A DNA stretch of 5,131 nucleotides from a bacterium (GTDB taxonomy: Bacteria; Oederibacteriota; Muellerivitia; Muellerivitales; Muellerivitaceae): assembly GCA_025980505.1 (NCBI GenBank), contig JAICXI010000171.1, forward strand, positions 1 to 5,131. The letters are read 5' to 3'. The translations under genes were made by a program, and so were the position numbers. The notes beneath the pieces are model-generated. The model saw nothing but the letters and a program-made list of their open reading frames with translations, did no database searches and was not told where the DNA came from. Positions 1-5,131 of this stretch are shown here, piece after piece; position 1 is the stretch's first letter; the number at the start of each line of letters is the position of its first letter.

Positions 1-81
1 CCCGTCCGCCTCAAGGGCAAGAGCGGCACCCACCGTCCCTATTCGGTCACGGGTGAAAAACTCCAGCCCGGCCTGGCTTAA
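1..81 (+). CDS. C-terminal end of an unidentified protein (5' truncated)
   Basis: Reading frame 1 is open from the left edge to a TAA at 79-81 and gives 26 residues ending in GEKLQPGLA. Nearly every codon ends in G or C, as in the clear genes downstream, which is the main reason to believe it is real coding sequence. The tail is basic (several Lys and Arg) and hydrophilic, with no membrane segment. Too little is left to recognise a family, and no function is proposed. It runs in the same direction as the rest of the window, but 278 bases separate it from msrB, so co-transcription is uncertain. Confidence 0.55.
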   Translation, partial: PVRLKGKSGTHRPYSVTGEKLQPGLA

Positions 82-88
82 CGGCGTT

Positions 89-106
89 GGACCTGGCACC
101 AAGTCC
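89..106. repeat. 18-bp interrupted palindrome
   Basis: GGAC-c-TGG-ca-CCA-a-GTCC is symmetric at 14 of 18 positions and begins 8 bases after the stop codon of the upstream gene. No T-run follows, so it is not a standard intrinsic terminator. As DNA it has the size and symmetry of a dimeric regulator's operator. As RNA only the four outer pairs plus a very tight inner hairpin would form. The role is unknown. Confidence 0.3.
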
Positions 107-344
107 GCCCGGATAATCCGTGCAAAAAATACCACGTTTGTATTGGGGCTCCCCTCCAAACTGCCGGTTGGACTTCGCCGGCATCCAAAGAGGTTTCCAT
201 TAGGCGTCTTTTGCAGGTGGAAGCCGCGGGCCTGTTCCCGTCCCTCCCGGCGGATTGGGTGTCCCCGGTGGTTCCACCCGTCTTTTGTCTTGTAACTCCT
301 CCCGCTCCCACGCCGTATACTCCTTTGGAAGCGAAATTCGGATT

Positions 345-353
345 GAAAGGGGG
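345..353 (+). promoter_or_regulatory. Ribosome binding site for exported MsrB (GTG 360)
   Basis: A GAAAGGGGG purine run ends six bases before the GTG at 360. It decides the start. The upstream in-frame TTG at 255 has no such site, and translation from 360 immediately yields a basic residue pair followed by a hydrophobic stretch typical of a signal peptide. Confidence 0.6.
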
Positions 354-359
354 CCTCCC

Positions 360-878
360 GTGAAAAGGTGCGTTCCTTGGGGATTGGCCGTTTTAATGAT
401 GGCGGGGAGTTTGACTTCGTCCCTTGCCCAAGATAAAAAGGAAACCCAAAATACGGCCAAGGAAAAGGGGAGATACATGGGGGAAAAAATCGCTAAAACC
501 GACGCGGAATGGAAGGCCCAATTGACGCCGGAACAATACCAAGTCCTGCGCAAGCACGGAACGGAAAAGGCCTTCACGGGGAAGTATTGGGACAAACACG
601 AAAAAGGGGTCTACGTTTGCGCGGCCTGTGGGCTGGAGCTTTTCGGCTCGGACGCCCAATTCGATTCCGGGACCGGCTGGCCCAGCTTTTACCAGCCCAT
701 TTATCCCGAAAACGTCGCCACCCATTCGGATCATTCCTGGTTCATGCACCGCACCGAGGTCCATTGCCCCCGCTGCGGCGGCCATTTGGGCCACGTTTTC
801 GAGGACGGGCCCAAACCCACGGGCTTGAGGTACTGTATCAATTCGGCGGCTTTGGAGTTCGTCCCCGCCCCGAAGTAA
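360..878 (+). CDS. msrB: Peptide-methionine (R)-S-oxide reductase MsrB, exported form
   Basis: MsrB reduces the R epimer of methionine sulfoxide in proteins back to methionine. The GTG start at 360 gives 172 residues. Residues 1-23 look like a Sec signal peptide (KR, then a hydrophobic stretch to about residue 22) with likely cleavage after SLA-23, before QDKK. A hydrophilic, Lys-rich linker (24-40) precedes the catalytic domain (about 42-168). Family signatures are all present: HGTEKAFTGKYW (66-77), zinc cysteines C87/C90 and C136/C139, GTGWPSF (104-110), GGHLGHVF (140-147) and RYCINSAAL (157-165) with the catalytic C159. The resolving-cysteine position found in E. coli MsrB (SGCGWPSF) is Thr105 here, and no other cysteine is left in the mature protein. 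A second start at 477 may give a cytoplasmic form. The family assignment is very secure; the cellular location is inferred. Confidence 0.95.
   Translation: MKRCVPWGLAVLMMAGSLTSSLAQDKKETQNTAKEKGRYMGEKIAKTDAEWKAQLTPEQYQVLRKHGTEKAFTGKYWDKHEKGVYVCAACGLELFGSDAQFDSGTGWPSFYQPIYPENVATHSDHSWFMHRTEVHCPRCGGHLGHVFEDGPKPTGLRYCINSAALEFVPAPK
459..479 (+). promoter_or_regulatory. Internal ribosome binding site and ATG 477: possible cytoplasmic MsrB start
   Basis: A purine-rich stretch (459-472, ending in GGGGAG) lies four bases before an in-frame ATG at 477. Starting there would give a 133-residue MsrB that begins at the usual position relative to the catalytic domain and lacks the signal peptide. Either this is the only true start and the upstream signal-like segment is fortuitous, or both starts are used and produce an exported and a cytoplasmic enzyme. 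The upstream start also has a good binding site, so both are kept. Confidence 0.45.
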
Positions 879-905
879 AACCGGACGCCGTCGGCCGCCC
901 CAGCG

Positions 906-921
906 GCGCCCAACCGGGTGC
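906..921 (+). terminator. Hairpin downstream of msrB, terminator-like without a U-tract
   Basis: GCGCCC (906-911) pairs with GGGTGC (916-921) around an AACC loop, giving a compact 6-bp stem with one G-U pair, 27 bases after the msrB stop. Only a short T-run follows (942-944), so it is not a canonical intrinsic terminator. The same bases can form a competing CCGGG/CCCGG stem (914-918 with 928-932). It may protect the msrB 3' end or assist termination; this is uncertain. Confidence 0.3.
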
Positions 922-950
922 GGAAGGCCCGGCCCGCCGTCTTTCAACGC

Positions 951-979
951 TTGCCTAACGCGGTTTTTTGCCCTTAAAT
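951..979 (+). promoter_or_regulatory. Candidate sigma-70-type promoter for the glycosyltransferase/glycosidase pair
   Basis: TTGCCT (951-956) and TTAAAT (974-979) are separated by 17 bases, each matching four of six consensus positions. Transcription would begin near 986, just before the GGCCGGCC hairpin, leaving an untranslated leader of about 60 bases before ATG 1049. Because msrB ends 170 bases before the next gene, an independent promoter here is reasonable. The match is modest and could be chance. Confidence 0.3.
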
Positions 980-991
980 ACCAATCTCCCT

Positions 992-1019
992 GGCCGGCCC
1001 CTCTTGATGAAGGCCGGCC
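992..1019 (+). repeat. Perfect GGCCGGCC repeat forming a leader hairpin
   Basis: Two copies of the self-complementary octamer GGCCGGCC (992-999 and 1012-1019) are separated by 12 bases (CCTCTTGATGAA). They are at once direct and inverted repeats, and in RNA would form a very stable 8-bp all-G/C stem with a 12-base loop. It lies 15 bases upstream of the Shine-Dalgarno sequence of the following gene. No T-run follows, so it is not an intrinsic terminator. Plausible roles are a 5' mRNA-stabilising stem or a translational control element. Confidence 0.45.
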
Positions 1020-1034
1020 CGATTGGAAGGACCC

Positions 1035-1040
1035 AAAGGA
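1035..1040 (+). promoter_or_regulatory. Ribosome binding site that selects ATG 1049
   Basis: AAAGGA lies eight bases before ATG 1049. The frame is open further upstream, with possible starts at TTG 968 and ATG 1007. Neither has a comparable binding site, ATG 1007 lies inside the loop of the GGCCGGCC hairpin, and the added residues are basic and not membrane-like. Confidence 0.55.
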
Positions 1041-1048
1041 ACCGCCGC

Positions 1049-2809
1049 ATGCGCGAATGGACCAAACCGGCAGGCACCCTGTTGCTGGGCTTGAGTTTGC
1101 TGTTTTTCTGCCTGCTCATTTACCTTTCCCATATTCCCATCAACTATACCTACGATGGGATGGTTTTCGCCGCCCGCATTGAAAGGGAACACGCCCCCCT
1201 TTGGATTTACTTCCATCCCCATCACCTGCTTTACACCTTCCTGGGACGCCTGATTTTCCTGTGGGGAAAGGCCAACGGCGCGTCGTGGGACGGCCTGGTG
1301 GCGCTTCAGTTTTTCAACATCCTCACCGGTGTCTCGGGAATCCTGTTGACCTTTCATCTGCTCGTGCGGGAAACCAACGACCGGTTGATGGCGTCCCTGA
1401 CCACGGCGGGACTGGCCTTTACCTTCAGTTACTGGTATTTCTCCACTTCGCCCGGCGTCCGGATTTTTGCCACCGTCACACCCCTCCTGGCCTGGTACCT
1501 CCTCACTTACCTTAAAGACACCCGGCCGGCCTGGGGTGGGCTGGTGGGGTTGGCCCATGCCCTGGCGGTGACGGGACACCAAACCAACCTGCTCCTCATT
1601 CCGGCTTTTTTGGGCGGGATCTGGTGCCTGGACCGGATGACGTCCGGGGAGAAAGGACGCGCCAGCTTCTATTACTTGGCGGCCCTCACCACGGGCGTGC
1701 TGGCGGCCTATGGTTTCGTCGGCAGGTACATCTACATCCGCAAGACCTATTCGGAATGGGTTTGGTGGGTTTTCTCCTACTTCCACGTGCCCCAATGGGG
1801 GGGACATCTCCAGGAAGCCGGGTTTGAGCAGGGGAAGTTCGCCATGATGCGGGCTTTCCTGACCAAATCCCTGCCGTATAAAACGCTTAGTTCCGCCGAT
1901 TCCTTCACGTTTGAAACGGCGCGGACACTCTTCCAATACGCGCTGCTGGCCCTCCTGGTGGTCCTGCTGGTCCGCCTACAATTTTATTGGAAGAACCACC
2001 GGCAGGCGCTTTGGGTTTCTTTTTTTTGGCTCCTGGCCTTCGTGCCTTTTTTCATCTGGTGGGAACCCTGGAACATTGAATTCTGGGTTTCCTGCACCGT
2101 GCCTTGTTGGGTGTTGATGGGAATCGTGGCCTCTGATCTTTCGTTCCGGTTCAAAAATCCCGTGCTGCATTTCGCCAACCGGTTCCTTTTCACGGGCCTC
2201 TGGGCGGCCCTCGTCCTGCTTTTGTTCTTTTACAACTTCCAGGGTTCCATCGAGAAAACCCGGTCCGCTTCCGCCCGGGGACACGAAGCGCTCATGGAGG
2301 CCCTGGATTGGAAGGTAAAGGTGGATGACCTGCTGGTTTTGGACGGCATCAACACCATTCCGTTTTACCTGGACCGTTACCAAAAACGGAAATACTTGAA
2401 CCTCCACGCTTTTTTTAAGAAATACGAGGAAAAAAAAGAGGATAAAAACGCCTTCGAGGGCGCCAAGCGGAAAAAAAAGACGCCGGTGGCGGAGGTCCCC
2501 AAACCCGATCCCTGGAAGGACCTGGACGGCTTGTTTCAAAACACCTGGAGACGCCATCGGAAGGTCTGGGTCCTGGCTGAAGCCGTGGATGAGGATGACA
2601 TGTGGCGGGGCCGGCTTGAGCAATTGATGAAATTCTCCGAGGGCCAGCTGACGGTCTTCTTCCGGCAATATCCCCTGGCGCCGGTTCCTTACCATGGGAA
2701 GGTTTACTTCTACCAGGTGGGGCAACCGCAAGTCACCCCCACCCCAACCCCCGAAACCCTCCCCACGCCGGCCGCCCACAAGGGGAAAAAGAAAGGCAAG
2801 AAAACGTGA
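1049..2809 (+). CDS. Polytopic membrane glycosyltransferase-like protein (GT-C fold)
   Basis: This 586-residue protein has a short N-terminus, then about 12 hydrophobic segments (roughly 8-28, 58-73, 82-106, 114-131, 137-155, 162-174, 180-194, 207-226, 294-311, 319-338, 345-362, 377-396), then a soluble region of about 190 residues. The first extracytoplasmic loop carries YDG (35-37) followed by HPHH (56-59). An acidic residue just after the first membrane segment is the usual catalytic feature of GT-C enzymes (the protein mannosyltransferase/GT39 type), which use polyprenyl-phosphate-linked sugars outside the cytoplasm. A WWEPWNIEFW segment (337-346) is also notable. The tail contains a Lys/Glu-rich insert (457-478), a region with alternating strands and helices (497-557), a Thr-Pro run (563-574) and a Lys-rich end. 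Sugar donor and acceptor are unknown. The stop overlaps the next start by four bases. Confidence is high for a membrane protein, moderate for glycosyltransferase. Confidence 0.75.
   Translation: MREWTKPAGTLLLGLSLLFFCLLIYLSHIPINYTYDGMVFAARIEREHAPLWIYFHPHHLLYTFLGRLIFLWGKANGASWDGLVALQFFNILTGVSGILLTFHLLVRETNDRLMASLTTAGLAFTFSYWYFSTSPGVRIFATVTPLLAWYLLTYLKDTRPAWGGLVGLAHALAVTGHQTNLLLIPAFLGGIWCLDRMTSGEKGRASFYYLAALTTGVLAAYGFVGRYIYIRKTYSEWVWWVFSYFHVPQWGGHLQEAGFEQGKFAMMRAFLTKSLPYKTLSSADSFTFETARTLFQYALLALLVVLLVRLQFYWKNHRQALWVSFFWLLAFVPFFIWWEPWNIEFWVSCTVPCWVLMGIVASDLSFRFKNPVLHFANRFLFTGLWAALVLLLFFYNFQGSIEKTRSASARGHEALMEALDWKVKVDDLLVLDGINTIPFYLDRYQKRKYLNLHAFFKKYEEKKEDKNAFEGAKRKKKTPVAEVPKPDPWKDLDGLFQNTWRRHRKVWVLAEAVDEDDMWRGRLEQLMKFSEGQLTVFFRQYPLAPVPYHGKVYFYQVGQPQVTPTPTPETLPTPAAHKGKKKGKKT
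2791..2808 (+). promoter_or_regulatory. Ribosome binding site and GTGA stop/start overlap
   Basis: GAAAGG (2791-2796) lies nine bases before GTG 2806, inside the end of the membrane-protein gene. The start GTG (2806-2808) and the stop TGA (2807-2809) share bases. This arrangement usually means translational coupling: ribosomes finishing the first gene restart on the second. Confidence 0.7.
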
Positions 2810-5131
2810 GGAAAAAAAAGCTGCTGGGTTCAGTTTTGGGGGCCCTGGTCCTTTTCACTTCCCGGGGATGGGCCCAAACGCCGGCTCCTGCCCGGGTGGA
2901 TGAATCGGCCGCGCCGACCGCCGTTTCCGAAACCCAACCCACACCCAATTCGGCGACAAAAGCACTGGAGAAAGCGGGGGCCCAGATCCTCCGGGACCGT
3001 CCCTGGCTGGGCGATCTTTATAGTTGGAATGAAACCTTCGACTTGGACCGTCGGCAAGTGGCCGCCAACCAGAGCGGGGCTTATTGCATCGGGAACGGAA
3101 GGGCTTTCGCCCTGGTGGGTTTGAACAACCCCCTCTGGACCTGGTCGAACCTCTACGGCGCTTCTTACCAAGAACCCGACCTGGGGGTCCTGAGGATGAA
3201 CGTGACCCGGGCGGGCATCGAAGCCTCGGTCCCGAAGCAGCAAATCGGCTGGGTGCGGCGGTCGGGGGTGGTGAAAGTGCGGGCCGAGGGGCAGGGCTTG
3301 GTGGTGGAAAGCTACGACTTCGCCCCGGTCTCGCCTTCGGACGACAACGCCTGGGACAACCCGGCGGCTCTGGTGAGGATGGTGCATGTGGTCAACACCA
3401 GCGACCACCCGGAAACGGACCTGGACATCGAGCTCAAGCTCCAGCCCGCCTGGAACGTCCATCTCACGGAAAAGGTGGAGGGAAGGGACTTGGTCATCGA
3501 CCAGCGCGCGGCCCGGGCTAAGAAACGCACGGTGTGGCGCCTGGGAAGCTTCAATAACCGCAACGTGCGCATATGGGACAATAACCTGCATTACGGCGTC
3601 CCCGCCCTTCCGCCCGGCGGCGAGACCTGGGCGGCATTTTTCCTGCTTTCCGCCAATTCGACGCGGGAAAACCGCTCCAACATGGAAGACATAAGGAAAT
3701 CGGGCTGCCTGTCCCTGTTGGACGCCACCCGGGATTATTACCGTGCTTGGTTCGACAAGGGGACGTCCTTTGCCGGGGATCCCAAGACCGTGGACTTGTT
3801 CGAGATCGAATCCATGATCTTCAAGTGCCAGCAGTCCCAGACCGGCGGTTTTTCACCCCTGATCGGCTACTCCTACACCTGGATCCGGGACAACAACGGC
3901 CCCATCCGGTGGTTCCTCAAGACCGGCCACCCCCAGGAAGCCCGCAGGGCCATGGATTTTTTTTACGGCGTGGGTTCCACCATGGGGTCCCTTCCCAACA
4001 GCATCCGGGTGGATTACCCCCTGAATTACCATTTAAAGGACCTTTCCAAAATCCACGTGGAGCACGCCGAAACTCCCAATTGGATCGTGCTGCAATATTG
4101 GTGGTATTACCTGACCACCGGCGACATCGAACTCATCCGTTCCCGATGGAACTACCTCAAACGGTGCATCTTCGGCCAGGTGAACGTGGACGATAAGTAT
4201 TTCTTCCACCGCGACGAGACCTACCTTTGGTGCCTGGAATCCCGTTGCTTCGATGAGTGCCCCTTTCCCAATTACGACCTTTCCACTTACGCCTTTTCCG
4301 CCGACTCCAGTTTCGACCTGGTCTCGGCCGCCGACCACCTGGCCTACCTGGGCAAGTACCTGGAGATGGACCGCGACGTGGCGCAATTGAAGAAATTGTC
4401 CGAACGCGTCCGGGCCAAGGCCGAACAAACCTATTGGAACCCGCAAGCCGGCTACTGGGCGCCGGCCCAATCGCTTTTGGGCCCCCTTTACAACGCCCCT
4501 TTCGCCAACATCCTGATGAACCCCTTCTGGTGCGGCTACGCCCGCAACGACCTGGACCCCCTGGGGGAAACCCCCCAAACGTCCAAGCGGGCGATCACGG
4601 CCATCCAAAACGCCTATCCCTGGCTGGGACGGGACGACGGATTCTGGAAGACCACCCCCACAATGGACTTCTTCGTGGGAATGAACCCGGGACAGTTGCT
4701 TTACTCCCTTTGCAAGGCCAGATCCCCCTGGGCGGAAAAGGCTTACCGCGCCACGCTCAAGACCGCAACGCCTTCGGGCGAATTCGCCGAAATGTACGAC
4801 GGGGATTACCATCCCTGGAACCCGCCCGCCTGGGGCGTGGGCACCAGCGGCCGGGTGCGGCCCTGGGAAGGGGGGCTGGATACGGAGTCGGTTCTGGAAT
4901 ACCTGACGGGTTTTTCCCCGGACGCCGGCAACCACCGCGTGGTCTTCGCCCCCCACCTGCCGGATGAATTGAAGGGCCTGACGGCCGACCGGTTCGTCGT
5001 GGGGAACGCCCAGGTATCCCTCGCCATGACAAGGACCGGTTCCAAGGAATGGACGCTGACCCTGCGCCAGGACAAGGGCCAGCCCCTGGATGTGATCGTG
5101 GACTTTTGGGCCAGCCGCCGGATCCTGGCCA
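2806..5131 (+). CDS. Secreted six-hairpin glycoside hydrolase-like protein (3' truncated by the window edge)
   Basis: This frame is open from GTG 2806 to the right edge: 775 codons and no stop. Residues 1-23 form a signal peptide (RKKK, hydrophobic core, cleavage after GWA). A Pro/Thr/Ala-rich linker (24-50) leads to a beta-rich domain (about 65-290) resembling the N-terminal sandwich of GH15/GH65-type enzymes. A mostly helical region follows (about 325-700), fitting an (alpha/alpha)6 barrel, then a beta-rich C-terminal part (about 705 onward). Key motifs are SYTWIRDNNG (356-365), similar to the W-x-RD substrate-binding segment of glucoamylases, HVEHAETPNW (417-426) and RPWEGGLDTES (685-695). 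Asp362, Glu418, Glu422, Glu688 and Asp692 are candidates for catalysis or sugar binding. The overall plan suggests hydrolysis or phosphorolysis of glycans outside the cytoplasm. The exact family and substrate cannot be assigned; clan GH-L-like enzymes are the nearest guess, debranching-type glucosidases an alternative. It is coupled to the upstream membrane glycosyltransferase-like gene. Confidence 0.8.
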   Translation, partial: MRKKKLLGSVLGALVLFTSRGWAQTPAPARVDESAAPTAVSETQPTPNSATKALEKAGAQILRDRPWLGDLYSWNETFDLDRRQVAANQSGAYCIGNGRAFALVGLNNPLWTWSNLYGASYQEPDLGVLRMNVTRAGIEASVPKQQIGWVRRSGVVKVRAEGQGLVVESYDFAPVSPSDDNAWDNPAALVRMVHVVNTSDHPETDLDIELKLQPAWNVHLTEKVEGRDLVIDQRAARAKKRTVWRLGSFNNRNVRIWDNNLHYGVPALPPGGETWAAFFLLSANSTRENRSNMEDIRKSGCLSLLDATRDYYRAWFDKGTSFAGDPKTVDLFEIESMIFKCQQSQTGGFSPLIGYSYTWIRDNNGPIRWFLKTGHPQEARRAMDFFYGVGSTMGSLPNSIRVDYPLNYHLKDLSKIHVEHAETPNWIVLQYWWYYLTTGDIELIRSRWNYLKRCIFGQVNVDDKYFFHRDETYLWCLESRCFDECPFPNYDLSTYAFSADSSFDLVSAADHLAYLGKYLEMDRDVAQLKKLSERVRAKAEQTYWNPQAGYWAPAQSLLGPLYNAPFANILMNPFWCGYARNDLDPLGETPQTSKRAITAIQNAYPWLGRDDGFWKTTPTMDFFVGMNPGQLLYSLCKARSPWAEKAYRATLKTATPSGEFAEMYDGDYHPWNPPAWGVGTSGRVRPWEGGLDTESVLEYLTGFSPDAGNHRVVFAPHLPDELKGLTADRFVVGNAQVSLAMTRTGSKEWTLTLRQDKGQPLDVIVDFWASRRILA

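Larger units (their letters stand above)
82..359 (+). other. Intergenic leader upstream of msrB
   Basis: No frame here shows a plausible start with a ribosome binding site and coding-like codon use. The msrB frame stays open back to a TTG at 255, but that stretch reads as non-protein-like and lacks a Shine-Dalgarno. The region holds an 18-base near-palindrome just after the upstream gene (89-106) and a 6-bp hairpin (GCCGGT 163-168 with GCCGGC 177-182). A TATACT at 316-321 could be a -10 box about 39 bases before the msrB start. The nearest -35-like hexamer, TTGTAA at 290-295, is 20 bases away, which is too far for a convincing sigma-70 promoter. Confidence 0.4.

Noticed and set aside
257..291. 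T-box-like sequence GGTGGTTCCACC followed by a T-rich stretch upstream of msrB
   Set aside because: It only loosely resembles the T-box antiterminator (GGTGGTACCGCG). No stem I with specifier loop or proper terminator is visible, and msrB is not a typical T-box target.
255..359. N-terminal extension of MsrB from TTG 255
   Set aside because: No ribosome binding site precedes it, the residues look like translated non-coding sequence, and GTG 360 has both a strong site and a signal peptide directly after it.
959..970. Intrinsic terminator at the T6 run after msrB
   Set aside because: The six T residues at 964-969 are not preceded by a stable adjacent stem; only about three pairs can form directly before them.
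968..1048. Longer start (TTG 968 or ATG 1007) for the membrane protein
   Set aside because: Neither has a good ribosome binding site, and the region contains the hairpin and promoter candidate. ATG 1049 has AAAGGA eight bases upstream and begins just before the first membrane segment.
974..1936. Minus-strand open frame of 320 codons
   Set aside because: It is opposite the membrane-protein gene and yields a Gln/Gly/Pro-rich product without recognisable motifs; a shadow of the true gene.
4033..4956. Minus-strand open frame of 307 codons
   Set aside because: It lies entirely opposite the glycosidase gene, whose + frame has a signal peptide, recognisable motifs and coherent domains. The minus product is Gly/Val/Arg-rich without family features and is explained by the G/C-ending codons of the + gene.

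Overview
The window reads as a piece of a GC-rich, probably diderm bacterial chromosome. All genes lie on the + strand, with strongly G/C-ending codons, purine-rich ribosome binding sites and two GTG starts. No rRNA, tRNA, mobile element or CRISPR is visible, and nothing fixes the phylum. The exported proteins and the surface-glycan style enzymes fit a free-living bacterium with an elaborate envelope, but this is inference.

Layout: positions 1-81 hold the last 26 codons of an unidentified gene. A 278-base leader (82-359) follows, without a convincing gene. Positions 360-878 encode a methionine (R)-sulfoxide reductase (MsrB). It begins with a signal peptide but also has a well-placed internal start at 477 that would give a cytoplasmic form. 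A 170-base gap (879-1048) carries a hairpin behind msrB, a weak promoter candidate and an unusual perfect GGCCGGCC inverted repeat. Positions 1049-2809 encode a roughly 12-pass membrane protein with GT-C glycosyltransferase features. Its stop codon overlaps the GTG start of the last gene by four bases (GTGA). That last gene (2806 to the right edge, incomplete) encodes a secreted protein of at least 775 residues with the architecture of a six-hairpin ((alpha/alpha)6) glycoside hydrolase: an N-terminal beta-sandwich, a catalytic barrel and a C-terminal beta domain.

The most interesting element is the coupled pair of a membrane glycosyltransferase-like protein and a secreted glycosidase-like protein. 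The overlap suggests they are made together and work on the same extracytoplasmic glycan, one building with lipid-linked sugar and the other trimming or remodelling. The glycosidase could not be placed in a named family from its motifs. MsrB is probably a separate unit that repairs oxidised methionines, with at least one form outside the cytoplasm.
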